Assembly (NCBI RefSeq): GCF_002803845.1
Contig: NZ_CP024985.1
Coordinates: 5,529,501 to 5,593,500 of the forward strand
Direction of reading: 5' to 3'
DNA length: 64,000 bases
DNA from: Streptomyces lavendulae subsp. lavendulae
GTDB lineage: Bacteria > Actinomycetota > Actinomycetes > Streptomycetales > Streptomycetaceae
The notes under the pieces are model-generated. The model did not search any database, was not told where the DNA came from, and was given only the letters and a program-made list of their open reading frames with translations. This document shows, in pieces, positions 37,702-46,114 of this stretch. Positions within the stretch are counted from its first letter, which is position 1. The number at the start of each line of letters is the position of its first letter. The position numbers and the translations under genes were made by a program.

Positions 37702-37707
37702 GACAAT
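37702..37707 (+). promoter_or_regulatory. -10 hexamer for hemW (leaderless)
   Basis: GACAAT lies 6 nt before ATG 37714, with no ribosome-binding site. Confidence 0.4.
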
Positions 37708-37713
37708 GGGCCC

Positions 37714-38946
37714 ATGCCTTCCGCACTGCCCGACGGTGAACCCATGCCCGAAGACGGCTCGCTGCCGTCGCACGCCCTGGCGGGTGCCGGGGACCGGCCC
37801 CTCGGGTTCTACCTGCACGTCCCGTACTGCGCCACGCGCTGCGGGTACTGCGACTTCAACACCTACACGGCCACCGAGCTGCGGGGGACCGGCGGGGTGC
37901 TCGCCTCCCGGGAGAACTACGCCGACACCCTGATCGACGAGGTCCGCCTGGCCCGCAAGGTGCTCGGGGACGACCCCCGGGCCGTGCGGACCGTCTTCGT
38001 CGGCGGCGGCACGCCCACGCTGCTGCCCGCCCGCGACCTCGTCCGCATGCTCGCGGCGATCCGCGACGAATTCGGGCTCGCCGAGGACGCCGAGATCACC
38101 ACCGAGGCCAATCCGGAGTCCGTGGACCCGCGCTACCTCGCGGAGCTGCGCGAGGGCGGCTTCAACCGGATCTCCTTCGGCATGCAGAGCGCGAAGCAGC
38201 ACGTCCTGAAGGTGCTCGACCGCACCCACACCCCAGGCCGCCCCGAGGCCTGCGTCGCGGAGGCCCGCGCGGCGGGCTTCGAGCACGTCAACCTGGACCT
38301 GATCTACGGCACGCCGGGGGAGACGGACCAGGACTGGCGCGACTCCCTGGCCGCCGCCATCGGCGCCGGACCCGACCACGTCAGCGCCTACGCCCTGATC
38401 GTCGAGGAGGGCACGCAGCTGGCCCGCCGGATCCGCCGCGGCGAGGTCCCGATGACCGACGACGACGTCCACGCCGACCGGTACCTGATCGCGGACTCCG
38501 TCATGGCGGAGGCCGGGTACTCCTGGTACGAGGTGTCGAACTGGGCCACGACCGAGGCCGGCCGCTGCCTGCACAACGAGCTGTACTGGCGCGGGGCCGA
38601 CTGGTGGGGCGCGGGCCCCGGCGCCCACTCGCACGTCGGCGGGGTGCGCTGGTGGAACGTGAAGCACCCCGGCGCCTACGCGGCGGCCCTGGCGGAGGGC
38701 CGTTCCCCCGGCGCGGGGCGCGAGCTGCTGTCAGCGGAGGACCGGCGCGTGGAGCGGATCCTGCTGGAGCTGCGCCTCGTCGACGGCGTCCCGCTGTCAC
38801 TGCTGGCCCCGGCGGGCCTGGCGGCCGCCGCGAAGGCCCTGGCCGACGGCCTGCTGGAAGCCGGCCCGTACGAGGCCGGGCGCGCGGTGCTGACCCTGCG
38901 CGGGCGGCTGCTGGCCGACGCGGTGGTGCGGGACCTGGTGGACTGA
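37714..38946 (+). CDS. hemW: Radical SAM heme chaperone HemW
   Basis: HemW binds heme and a [4Fe-4S] cluster and hands heme to acceptor proteins; it is related to, but not, coproporphyrinogen oxidase HemN. 410 residues. The radical-SAM site is YLHVPYCATRCGYCDF (Cys-x3-Cys-x2-Cys). The SAM-binding GGGTPTLLP, ANPESVD and RISFGMQSAKQHVLKVLDRTHT segments follow. ATG 37714 is the start, 6 nt after a GACAAT hexamer; GTG 37696 would add six residues. A 7-bp inverted repeat follows the stop. Confidence 0.94.
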   Translation: MPSALPDGEPMPEDGSLPSHALAGAGDRPLGFYLHVPYCATRCGYCDFNTYTATELRGTGGVLASRENYADTLIDEVRLARKVLGDDPRAVRTVFVGGGTPTLLPARDLVRMLAAIRDEFGLAEDAEITTEANPESVDPRYLAELREGGFNRISFGMQSAKQHVLKVLDRTHTPGRPEACVAEARAAGFEHVNLDLIYGTPGETDQDWRDSLAAAIGAGPDHVSAYALIVEEGTQLARRIRRGEVPMTDDDVHADRYLIADSVMAEAGYSWYEVSNWATTEAGRCLHNELYWRGADWWGAGPGAHSHVGGVRWWNVKHPGAYAAALAEGRSPGAGRELLSAEDRRVERILLELRLVDGVPLSLLAPAGLAAAAKALADGLLEAGPYEAGRAVLTLRGRLLADAVVRDLVD

Positions 38947-38962
38947 TCACTCCCCGGAGTGA
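38947..38962. promoter_or_regulatory. Perfect palindrome between hemW and the Uma2 gene
   Basis: TCACTCC-CC-GGAGTGA, a 16-bp perfect palindrome directly after the hemW stop and 85 bp before the Uma2 start. It could be a short terminator or an operator. Confidence 0.5.
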
Positions 38963-39046
38963 ATCGCTGCGGATACGGGCGGGAGCGGCCTAGCCTGTGA
39001 GTAGCTTTCTGTCGCAACCCCGGCGGCAGAAGTGGAGGGCACGGAG

Positions 39047-39601
39047 ATGACCGCTGTGGACGATCGCCGGATGACCGAGTACTTCGAGAGCTTCGAGGCT
39101 CCCGAGGGGGTCAAGGTCGAGCTCCTCAGGGGGGAAATCGTGATGATGGCGGGGCCTGACGTGGTCCACAACCTGATCGTCATGTTCGTGCAGCGGCAGA
39201 TCCCCATGGACCGCTGGTACCCGCTCCAGACGCAGGACGTGGCCATTCCCGGGGACTCGTCGGAGCCGCAGCCGGACCTCGTCGTCCTGCCGAGCGAGGC
39301 GGCGCCGGCGTCGGGCCGTCTCCTGCCCGCAGGCGCCCTGGCGATGGTGGTCGAGGTCGTCTCCAAGACCAGCAAGCTGCGCGACTACGTGACGAAGCGC
39401 TCCATCTACGCGGCTGGCGGCATTCCCGCCTATCTGATCATCGACCCCTTCCAGGCCACGTGCGTGGTGCTCACCGAGCCTTTCGGTGCCGGAGAGGAAG
39501 CCGACTACCGGGGCGCGCGGACCAGCAAGTTCGGTGAGCCGGTCCCGCTCGACGTCCTCGGCGTCACGCTCGACACCACGGAGTTCGCCACCCTGCCGTA
39601 G
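39047..39601 (+). CDS. Uma2 family (DUF820) nuclease-fold protein
   Basis: A 184-residue Uma2 protein with a PD-(D/E)xK nuclease-like fold. Landmarks: VELLRGEIVMMAGP near residue 25, the active-site-like PDLVVLP and MVVEVVSKTSKLRDY (acidic then Lys), and GIPAYLIIDP. The family is multiplied in Streptomyces and cyanobacteria and has no settled function. ATG 39047 is preceded by GGAGGGCACGGAG; an upstream ATG at 39032 has a poorer site. A TAGCCT hexamer at 38991-38996 may be its promoter. Convergent with the DUF3097 gene, 6 bp apart. Confidence 0.85.
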   Translation: MTAVDDRRMTEYFESFEAPEGVKVELLRGEIVMMAGPDVVHNLIVMFVQRQIPMDRWYPLQTQDVAIPGDSSEPQPDLVVLPSEAAPASGRLLPAGALAMVVEVVSKTSKLRDYVTKRSIYAAGGIPAYLIIDPFQATCVVLTEPFGAGEEADYRGARTSKFGEPVPLDVLGVTLDTTEFATLP

Positions 39602-39607
39602 ACCGGG

Positions 39608-40408
39608 TCAGGGCGCCGTGACGAAGTCGATCAGCTCCTCCACGCGGCCCAGCAGGGTCGGCTCCAGGTCGCGGTAGGACGTGACGCGGGACAGGACGTG
39701 CTGCCAGGCGGCCCCGGTGTTCTCCGGCCAGCCCAGGGCCCGGCAGACGCCCGTCTTCCAGTCCTGGCCGCGCGGCACCTCGGGCCACGCCCGGATGCCC
39801 AGCGCGGACGGCTTCACCGCCTGCCAGACGTCCACGTACGGGTGACCCACCACCAGCACGTCCGGGGAGGTCACCGACGCCGCGATCCGGGACTCCTTCG
39901 ACCCCGGCACCAGATGGTCCACCAGGACGCCGAGGCGGGCGTCCGGCCCCGGGGCGAACTCCTCCACCACGGCCACGAGGTCGTCGATCCCCTCCAGGTA
40001 CTCCACCACCACGCCCTCGATGCGCAGGTCGTCACCCCAGACCCGCTCCACCAGCTCGGCGTCGTGGCGGCCCTCCACGTAGATCCGCCCGGCCCGCGCC
40101 ACCCGGGCCCGCGCCCCCGGGACGGCCAGCGAGCCCGATGCCGTACGGGCGGGCGCGGCGGGCGCCCGCGACGGGCGGGTCAGGGTCACCACGGCGCCGT
40201 CCAGCACGAAGCCGCGCGGCTCCAGGGGGAAGACCCGGCGCCTGCCGAACCGGTCCTCCAGCGTCACGGTGCCCGCCTCGCACGCCACCACCGCGCCGCA
40301 GAAGTCGGTGCCCGCCACCTCGACCACCAGATCGGGGTCCGCGGCCACCTCCGGCACGGCCTTGGCACGCTTCCACTGCGGGGTCAGGTCGGGGGAGTAC
40401 TCGCGCAT
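39608..40408 (-). CDS. DUF3097 family protein
   Basis: A 266-residue cytoplasmic protein, conserved in actinobacteria. The N-terminal third has a small beta-barrel-like domain (VVEVAGTDFCGAVVACEAGT). The C-terminal part contains IYVEGRHDAELVERVWGDDL and DHLVPGSKESRIAA. These resemble a TOPRIM-type fold (E in the first motif, DxxVPGSKE in the second), but I cannot assign an activity. ATG 40408 is placed 7 nt after a minus-strand TAGTGT hexamer, suggesting leaderless expression; the longer frame (to 40486) is less likely. Confidence 0.82.
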   Translation of the reverse strand: MREYSPDLTPQWKRAKAVPEVAADPDLVVEVAGTDFCGAVVACEAGTVTLEDRFGRRRVFPLEPRGFVLDGAVVTLTRPSRAPAAPARTASGSLAVPGARARVARAGRIYVEGRHDAELVERVWGDDLRIEGVVVEYLEGIDDLVAVVEEFAPGPDARLGVLVDHLVPGSKESRIAASVTSPDVLVVGHPYVDVWQAVKPSALGIRAWPEVPRGQDWKTGVCRALGWPENTGAAWQHVLSRVTSYRDLEPTLLGRVEELIDFVTAP

Positions 40409-40415
40409 CCGGCCG

Positions 40416-40421
40416 ACACTA
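40416..40421 (-). promoter_or_regulatory. -10 hexamer for the DUF3097 gene (leaderless)
   Basis: On the minus strand TAGTGT lies 7 nt before ATG 40408, without a ribosome-binding site. Confidence 0.45.
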
Positions 40422-40436
40422 GGAGAGCCGCCGCCG

Positions 40437-41168
40437 TCAGCTCCGCGACACGCCGAACAGGTCGGCCAGTGTGTCGCGTTGGGCACGCACGAACCCGGCG
40501 CCGACCACCGCTCCGTGACCCGGCACGTACAGCGCGTCGTCCCCGCCCAGCGCGAGCAGGCGGTCCAGGGCGGCGGGCCACTGCCCGGGCACCGCGTCCG
40601 AGCCGGCCTGCGGCTCGCCCGACTCCTCCACCAGATCCCCGCAGAACACCACCTCGCGCTCGCCCGGCACCAGGACCGTCAGGTCGTGCTGCGAGTGCGC
40701 GGGACCGACGTTGGCCAGCAGCACCTGTACGCCGCCCAGCTCCAGCGTCCACTCGCCCGACACCAGGTGCTCCGGCGCCCGCAGCAGGCCCGTCGCCTCG
40801 GCCGCCTCCGCCTCGTCCAGGCCGTGGTGGACCGCGCTCGCGCGCAGCGCCTCACGGCCGCCGGGGGTCGCCAGGAGCCGGTCGAGGCCGACGGCTCCGT
40901 AGAACCGGGCACCCGGGAAGGCCGGGCCACCCAGCACATGGTCGAAATGTCCGTGCGTGAATGCGATATGGGTCACGCGCCGACCCGTCAGCCGCTCCGC
41001 CTCCGCCCGCACCAGGGCGCCCTCGCGCACACAGGAACCGGGGTCGATCAGGAGCACCGACTCGTCCCCCACCACCAGTCCCACCGTGCAGTCCCACACC
41101 GGGAGCCGCCGCCGGCCGGTCCGCCCGGTCAGCCGTTCCCAGCCCGCCTCTTCCCAACGTACGTCCAT
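40437..41168 (-). CDS. MBL-fold metallo-hydrolase
   Basis: A 243-residue metallo-beta-lactamase-fold hydrolase. The metal site THGHFDHVLGG (HxHxDH), a downstream His in GPAHSQHD, the Asp in FCGDLVEESG and the final His in PGHGAV give a complete dinuclear zinc set. There is no signal peptide, so it is cytoplasmic. Substrate unknown; the family spans glyoxalase II-like and other thioesterase or hydrolase activities. ATG 41168 follows a minus-strand TAGCGT by 6 nt. It is divergent from hrcA, sharing a 200-bp regulatory region with the CIRCE site. Confidence 0.88.
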   Translation of the reverse strand: MDVRWEEAGWERLTGRTGRRRLPVWDCTVGLVVGDESVLLIDPGSCVREGALVRAEAERLTGRRVTHIAFTHGHFDHVLGGPAFPGARFYGAVGLDRLLATPGGREALRASAVHHGLDEAEAAEATGLLRAPEHLVSGEWTLELGGVQVLLANVGPAHSQHDLTVLVPGEREVVFCGDLVEESGEPQAGSDAVPGQWPAALDRLLALGGDDALYVPGHGAVVGAGFVRAQRDTLADLFGVSRS

Positions 41169-41174
41169 GGGGCG

Positions 41175-41180
41175 ACGCTA
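41175..41180 (-). promoter_or_regulatory. -10 hexamer for the MBL hydrolase gene (leaderless)
   Basis: On the minus strand TAGCGT lies 6 nt before ATG 41168, without a ribosome-binding site. Confidence 0.45.
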
Positions 41181-41196
41181 CCCTGGCGGGCCGCCC

Positions 41197-41227
41197 TTGC
41201 CCGGGGTGTACCACCCGGCCGTACACT
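41197..41227 (+). promoter_or_regulatory. Probable promoter of hrcA-dnaJ
   Basis: TTGCCC (41197-41202) and TACACT (41222-41227), 19-nt spacer. The expected start point, near 41234, is just before the CIRCE operator, where bound HrcA would block transcription. Confidence 0.5.
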
Positions 41228-41240
41228 GACCGGGGGATCT

Positions 41241-41267
41241 CTGGCACTCGGGCGCTCGGAGTGCCAA
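41241..41267 (+). promoter_or_regulatory. CIRCE operator (HrcA binding site)
   Basis: CTGGCACTC-N9-GAGTGCCAA, matching the CIRCE consensus TTAGCACTC-N9-GAGTGCTAA in 14 of 18 arm positions. It lies 104 bp before hrcA. This is autoregulation of the repressor gene, with dnaJ in the same operon. Confidence 0.93.
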
Positions 41268-41370
41268 CCAGGGCCCGGGGGCGGACGCCGGCGGGCCGGC
41301 CGGCCGGACCCCATGACCGACCGACGACAGACGACCGACCGACGACCGACCGCATCCGGAGGTGTGCGCG

Positions 41371-42387
41371 ATGCTCAGTGAACGCAGACTCGAAGTACTG
41401 CGCGCCATCGTCCAGGACTACGTCGGGACGGAGGAGCCGGTCGGCTCCAAGGCCCTCACCGAGCGCCACCGCCTCGGGGTCTCGCCCGCGACCGTGCGCA
41501 ACGACATGGCCGTGCTGGAGGAGGAGGGCTACATCGCGCAGCCCCACACCAGCGCCGGCCGGATCCCCACCGACAAGGGCTACCGCCTCTTCGTCGACAA
41601 GCTGGCGGGGGTCAAGCCCCTGTCGACGCCCGAGCGGCGGGCCATCCAGAACTTCCTCGACGGCGCCGTGGACCTCGACGACGTGGTCGGCCGCACGGTG
41701 CGGCTGCTCGCGCAGCTCACCCGGCAGGTCGCCGTCGTCCAGTACCCCTCGCTGACCCGCTCCACCGTCCGGCACGTCGAGCTGCTGTCGCTGGCCCCGG
41801 CCCGGCTGATGCTCGTACTGATCACGGACACCGGGCGGGTCGAGCAGCGGCTCGTCGACACCCAGACGCCCTTCGGCGAGACCTCCCTCGCCGACCTGCG
41901 GGCGCGGCTGAACAGCCGGGTCGTCGGCCGTCGGTTCACCGACGTGCCGCAGCTCGTGCAGGACCTTCCGGAGTCGTTCGAGATCGACGACCGGGCGACC
42001 GTCAAGGCCGTCCTCGCGACCCTTCTCGAAACGCTGGCCGAGGAGGCGGAGGAGCGGCTGATGATCGGCGGCACCGCCAACCTCACTCGCTTCGGACATG
42101 ATTTTCCCTTGACGATCAGGCCGGTGCTCGAAGCACTTGAGGAGCACGTCGTGCTCCTCAAGCTGCTGGGCGAGGCAGGGGAGTCGGGGATGGCCGTACG
42201 GATCGGGCACGAGAACGCCTACGAGGGGCTCAACTCCACGTCGGTCGTGTCCGTCGGCTACGGTTCGGGCGGCGAAGCAGTCGCCAAACTCGGCGTGGTC
42301 GGACCGACCCGCATGGACTACCCCGGAACGATGGGAGCGGTACGCGCAGTGGCACGTTACGTCGGACAGATCCTGGCGGAGTCGTAA
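41371..42387 (+). CDS. hrcA: Heat-inducible transcription repressor HrcA
   Basis: Represses class I heat-shock genes by binding CIRCE; its folding depends on GroEL. 338 residues with an N-terminal winged helix (LRAIVQDYVGTEEPVGSKAL, SPATVRNDMAVLEEEGYIAQ, PHTSAGRIPTDKGYR), then the GAF-like dimerisation domain. ATG 41371 is 8 nt after GGAGG; GTG 41362 is too close to the ribosome-binding site. A CIRCE site lies upstream and the stop abuts the dnaJ GTG, so the pair forms an autoregulated operon. Confidence 0.97.
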   Translation: MLSERRLEVLRAIVQDYVGTEEPVGSKALTERHRLGVSPATVRNDMAVLEEEGYIAQPHTSAGRIPTDKGYRLFVDKLAGVKPLSTPERRAIQNFLDGAVDLDDVVGRTVRLLAQLTRQVAVVQYPSLTRSTVRHVELLSLAPARLMLVLITDTGRVEQRLVDTQTPFGETSLADLRARLNSRVVGRRFTDVPQLVQDLPESFEIDDRATVKAVLATLLETLAEEAEERLMIGGTANLTRFGHDFPLTIRPVLEALEEHVVLLKLLGEAGESGMAVRIGHENAYEGLNSTSVVSVGYGSGGEAVAKLGVVGPTRMDYPGTMGAVRAVARYVGQILAES

Positions 42388-43524
42388 GTGGCCACGGACT
42401 ACTACGCCGTACTCGGCGTGCGCCGCGACGCATCCCAGGACGAGATCAAGAAGGCCTTCCGGCGGCTCGCGCGCGAGCTGCACCCGGACGTCAATCCCGA
42501 TCCGAAGACGCAAGAGCGCTTCAAGGAGATCAACGCCGCCTACGAGGTCCTCTCGGACCCGCAGAAGAAGCAGGTCTACGACCTCGGCGGCGACCCGCTG
42601 TCCTCCTCGGGCGGCGGCGGCGCGGGCGGCTTCGGCGCGGGCGGCTTCGGCAACTTCTCGGACATCATGGACGCCTTCTTCGGCCAGTCCCAGCAGCGCG
42701 GCCCGCGCTCACGGACCCGCCGAGGCCAGGACGCCATGATCCGTCTGGACCTGGAACTGGACGAGGCCGCCTTCGGCACGACCAAGGACATCCAGGTCGA
42801 CACGGCCGTCGTCTGCACCACCTGCTCCGGCGAGGGCGCCGCCCCCGGCACCTCCGCGCAGACCTGTGACATGTGCCGCGGCCGCGGTGAGGTCTCGCAG
42901 GTCACCCGGTCCTTCCTGGGCCAGGTCATGACCTCGCGCCCCTGCCCGCAGTGCCAGGGCTTCGGCACCGTGGTCCCGACCCCGTGCCCCGAGTGCGCGG
43001 GCGACGGCCGGGTCCGCTCCCGCCGCAGCCTGACGGTCAAGATCCCCGCCGGTGTCGAGAACGGCACCCGGATCCAGCTCGCGGGCGAGGGCGAGGTCGG
43101 CCCCGGCGGCGGCCCCGCCGGCGACCTGTACGTGGAGATCCACGAGCTGCCGCACCCGACCTTCCAGCGGCGCGGGGACGACCTGCACTGCACGGTCACC
43201 ATCCCCATGACGGCGGCGGCCCTGGGCACCAAGTGCCCGCTGGAGACGCTGGACGGCATGGAGGAGATCGACATCCGGCCCGGCACCCAGTCCGGCCAGG
43301 CGATCCCGCTGCACGGGCGCGGCGTCACGCACCTGCGCGGCGGCGGGCGCGGCGACCTGATCGTCCACGTCGAGGTCACCACCCCCGGCAAGCTGGACCC
43401 CCAGCAGGAGGACCTGCTGCGCCAGCTCGCGAAGCTGCGCGGCGAGGAGCGCCCGATGGGCCAGTTCGCCCCCGGCCAGCAGGGGCTGTTCAGCCGCCTG
43501 AAGGACGCGTTCAACGGCCGCTGA
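42388..43524 (+). CDS. dnaJ: Chaperone DnaJ
   Basis: J-domain cochaperone that stimulates DnaK ATPase. 378 residues: J domain with HPD in ELHPDVNPD (about residue 32), a Gly/Phe-rich linker (GGGGAGGFGAGGFGNF), a zinc-binding domain with four repeats (CTTCSGEG, CDMCRGRG, CPQCQGFG, CPECAGDG), and the C-terminal substrate domain. GTG 42388 directly follows the hrcA stop with no gap, so translation is coupled. This is the HrcA-linked copy, usually a second dnaJ (dnaJ2) in Streptomyces, apart from the one with dnaK. Confidence 0.97.
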   Translation: MATDYYAVLGVRRDASQDEIKKAFRRLARELHPDVNPDPKTQERFKEINAAYEVLSDPQKKQVYDLGGDPLSSSGGGGAGGFGAGGFGNFSDIMDAFFGQSQQRGPRSRTRRGQDAMIRLDLELDEAAFGTTKDIQVDTAVVCTTCSGEGAAPGTSAQTCDMCRGRGEVSQVTRSFLGQVMTSRPCPQCQGFGTVVPTPCPECAGDGRVRSRRSLTVKIPAGVENGTRIQLAGEGEVGPGGGPAGDLYVEIHELPHPTFQRRGDDLHCTVTIPMTAAALGTKCPLETLDGMEEIDIRPGTQSGQAIPLHGRGVTHLRGGGRGDLIVHVEVTTPGKLDPQQEDLLRQLAKLRGEERPMGQFAPGQQGLFSRLKDAFNGR

Positions 43525-43545
43525 CCGGCCCGCGAGAGCACGTAC

Positions 43546-43578
43546 GAGCCCGGTCCGGGGACACCCCGGACCGGGCTC
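43546..43578 (+). terminator. Terminator after dnaJ
   Basis: Perfect 15-bp stem GAGCCCGGTCCGGGG (43546-43560) with 43564-43578, loop ACA, followed by CGCGTTTCT. It ends the hrcA-dnaJ operon 22 bp after the stop. Confidence 0.88.
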
Positions 43579-43669
43579 CGCGTTTCTCCCGCGACGGGAG
43601 GGAAGTGGACTATGCCAGGCGAATTGCCGTGATTCGGTGCGGTGCTCCGGACGTGGCACGATGCAGTCC

Positions 43670-44761
43670 ATGTCCTCCGCACCGAACGGTCTCCCCCGGT
43701 ACCCGATCGTGCAGGCTCCCATGGCGGGCGGCGCCTCCTGTCCGCCGCTCGCCGCCGCCGTGTGCGAGGCCGGCGGGCTCGGTTTCCTGGCCGGCGGCTA
43801 CAAGACCGCCGACGGCATGTACCAGGAGATCAAGCAGCTCCGCGGGCTCACCCGGCGCCCCTTCGGAGTGAACCTCTTCCTGCCGCAGACCGGATACGTC
43901 GACCCGGCAGCCGTCGAGGCCTACCGCGGCCAGCTGGCCGGCGAGGCGAGCTGGTACGAGGTCTCGCTCGCCGAGGAGGACATCATCGGCACCTGCGACG
44001 ACGGCTACGAGGCCAAGCTGGCGATCCTGCTGGAGGACCCGGTCCCGGTCGTCTCCTTCGCCTTCGGCTGCCCGGCGCCCACCGTGATCGCGCGCCTGCG
44101 CGCCGCCGGTACGCACACCGTCATCACCGTGACCTCCGTCGACGAGGCCCGCGCCGCCCAGGAGGCGGGCGCCGACGCCCTGTGCGTCCAGGGGGTCGAG
44201 GCCGGCGGACACCAGGGCACCTTCCGCGACGACCCGCAGACCGACGGCACGGCGGCCGTCGGCCTGCTCACCCTGGTGGCGCAGGTGCGCGAGGCCGTGG
44301 CCCTGCCGATCACCGCCTCGGGCGGGCTGATGCGCGGGGCGCAGATCGCGGCGGTGCTCGCGGCGGGCGCGGAGGCGGCGCAGCTCGGCACGGCCTTCCT
44401 GGTCTGCCCGGAGTCCGGGGCGCACCCCCTGCACAAGAAGGCGCTGACGGACCCGCTGTTCGGCCACACGGAACTGACCCGGGCCTTTACCGGCCGCCCC
44501 GCCCGGGGCCTGGTCAACCGCTTCATGCGGGAGCACGGGCCGTACGCCCCTTCCGCCTACCCCCAGATCCACCACATGACCTCGGGGCTGCGCAAGGCCG
44601 CCGCCGCGGCCGGGGACCCGCAGGGCATGTCCCTGTGGGCCGGGCAGGGACACCGGCTGGCGCGGGCGCTGCCGGCCGGGGAGCTGGTGGAGGTGCTGGC
44701 CGCGGAACTGGCGGAGGCACAGAGCGCGTTGAAGGTGTTGCAGATGAGGAGAGCGTCATGA
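43670..44761 (+). CDS. Nitronate monooxygenase-type FMN enzyme
   Basis: A 363-residue TIM-barrel flavoprotein of the NMO/2-nitropropane dioxygenase family. Landmarks: YPIVQAPMAGGASCPPLAAA at the N-terminus, VQGVEAGGHQGT (the catalytic His and phosphate-binding region), ITASGGLMRG, and LGTAFLVCPES. These enzymes oxidise alkyl nitronates; some relatives act on other substrates such as enoyl groups. ATG 43670 is chosen, 7 nt after a weak CACGAT hexamer. ATG 43661 adds three residues and is equally possible. The stop overlaps rsmE (ATGA). Confidence 0.85.
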   Translation: MSSAPNGLPRYPIVQAPMAGGASCPPLAAAVCEAGGLGFLAGGYKTADGMYQEIKQLRGLTRRPFGVNLFLPQTGYVDPAAVEAYRGQLAGEASWYEVSLAEEDIIGTCDDGYEAKLAILLEDPVPVVSFAFGCPAPTVIARLRAAGTHTVITVTSVDEARAAQEAGADALCVQGVEAGGHQGTFRDDPQTDGTAAVGLLTLVAQVREAVALPITASGGLMRGAQIAAVLAAGAEAAQLGTAFLVCPESGAHPLHKKALTDPLFGHTELTRAFTGRPARGLVNRFMREHGPYAPSAYPQIHHMTSGLRKAAAAAGDPQGMSLWAGQGHRLARALPAGELVEVLAAELAEAQSALKVLQMRRAS

Positions 44762-45501
44762 CGGCCCCCGTGTTCGTGGTCGAAGAGGTCCCCGCGGGGC
44801 CGGAGTTCGTGCTGGACGGCCCCGAGGGGCGGCACGCGGTATCGGTGAAGCGGCTCGAACCGGGCGAGGCGCTCGTCCTCACGGACGGCCGCGGTCACTG
44901 GGCCGACGCCGTGGTGAAGACGGCGGAGGGCAAGGACCGGCTGGTCGTCTCCGTGTCGGGGGCCGGGGAGGAGCCCGAGCCCGCCGTGCGGATCACCGTG
45001 GTGCAGGCGCTGCCCAAGGGCGACCGGGGCGAGGTCGCCGTCGAGACGATGACGGAGACCGGCGTCGACGCCATCGTGCCGTGGCAGGCCTCGCGGTGCA
45101 TCACCCAGTGGCGGGGCGAGCGCGGGGCGAAGTCCCTGGCCAAGTGGCGGGCCACCGCCCGGGAGTCGGGCAAGCAGTCGCGCCGGGTGCGGTTCCCGGA
45201 GGTGGCCGAGGCGCTGTCCACCAAGCAGGTGGCCGCGCTGCTGGCGGCGGCCGACCTGGCGATGGTGCTCCACGAGGACCGCGAGGCCGCCTCCGAGGCG
45301 CTGGCGACCGCGGAGCTGCCCGTGGCCGGCTCGGTGGTGCTGGTGGTCGGCCCCGAGGGCGGGGTCTCCCCGGAGGAACTCGCGGCCTTCGCACAGGCCG
45401 GCGCCCGCCCGTACCGCCTGGGCCGCTCGGTACTGCGCACGTCCACGGCGGGCACGGCGGCCACCGCAGTCCTGTTGGCCCGCACGGGCCGCTGGGCCTA
45501 G
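44758..45501 (+). CDS. rsmE: 16S rRNA m3U1498 methyltransferase
   Basis: SPOUT-class SAM methyltransferase that modifies U1498 in 16S rRNA. 247 residues: an N-terminal PUA-like domain (FVLDGPEGRHAVSVKRLEPG) and a C-terminal trefoil-knot domain with LVVGPEGGVSPEEL and YRLGRSVLRTSTAGTAA, the SAM-binding loops. The ATG overlaps the stop of the NMO gene, so the two are coupled. The motif TETGVDAIVPWQASRCI is typical of the family. Identification is firm. Confidence 0.95.
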   Translation: MTAPVFVVEEVPAGPEFVLDGPEGRHAVSVKRLEPGEALVLTDGRGHWADAVVKTAEGKDRLVVSVSGAGEEPEPAVRITVVQALPKGDRGEVAVETMTETGVDAIVPWQASRCITQWRGERGAKSLAKWRATARESGKQSRRVRFPEVAEALSTKQVAALLAAADLAMVLHEDREAASEALATAELPVAGSVVLVVGPEGGVSPEELAAFAQAGARPYRLGRSVLRTSTAGTAATAVLLARTGRWA

Positions 45502-45751
45502 CCCGCCCCCGCCGGGCCTGCGGGCCCCTGTCGGGCCGTGGGGGCCCTGCCGGGCCTTCCGGGCCCGCTCGGCCCGTCTCGCACCCCTGGTCCTGCCGCC
45601 TCGCCCGGCGTGCCCCGCAGAGCTCGGCCCGGGCGGGACGGGCGGCCCGGGCCCTGCGCCGGGGCGGTGTGCGGTGGGGGCCGGGCGATCCGGGGGTGGG
45701 GGGCGGGCGGTTACGATGCCCCGACCGATCAACCTCACGGGAGGCGCAGCC

Positions 45752-46111
45752 ATGGCCGGGGAACCGCAGGCGGACTGCCTGTTCTGCAAGATCGTCGCGG
45801 GGACCATCCCGGCGACCGTGGTCCGCGAGACCGAGACGACCTTCGCCTTCCGGGACATCAACCCGCAGGCGCCCACGCACGTCCTGGTCATCCCGAAGGT
45901 CCACTACCCCGACGCCGCCTCCCTCGCGGCCGCCGAGCCCGGAATCGCCGCCGACGTGCTGAGCGAGGCCGGCCGGATCGCCGCCGACGAGAAGGTCGAC
46001 GGCCACGGCTACCGGATCGTCTTCAACACCGGTGCCGGTGCCGGGCAGACCGTCTTCCACGCGCACGCCCACGTCCTGGGCGGCCGCGGCCTCCAGTGGC
46101 CCCCGGGATAG
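45752..46111 (+). CDS. HIT-family (HinT-like) nucleotide hydrolase
   Basis: A 119-residue histidine triad protein. The active-site HIT motif HAHAHVLGGR (about residues 101-110) and the N-terminal CLFCKIVAGTIPA are both typical of HinT, a purine nucleoside phosphoramidase. ATG 45752 is preceded by GGGAGGCGCAGCC; the frame opens further upstream, in GC-rich repeat sequence. The gap before it (45502-45751, about 250 bp) contains no gene, only short repeated CGGGCC-type motifs. It is 3 bp from the RNase Z gene, likely one operon. Confidence 0.92.
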   Translation: MAGEPQADCLFCKIVAGTIPATVVRETETTFAFRDINPQAPTHVLVIPKVHYPDAASLAAAEPGIAADVLSEAGRIAADEKVDGHGYRIVFNTGAGAGQTVFHAHAHVLGGRGLQWPPG

Positions 46112-46114
46112 ACC

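Noticed and set aside
45502..45751. Coding sequence upstream of the HIT gene
   Set aside because: Open frames exist but consist of repeated GGGCC-type sequence; homology starts only at 45752.
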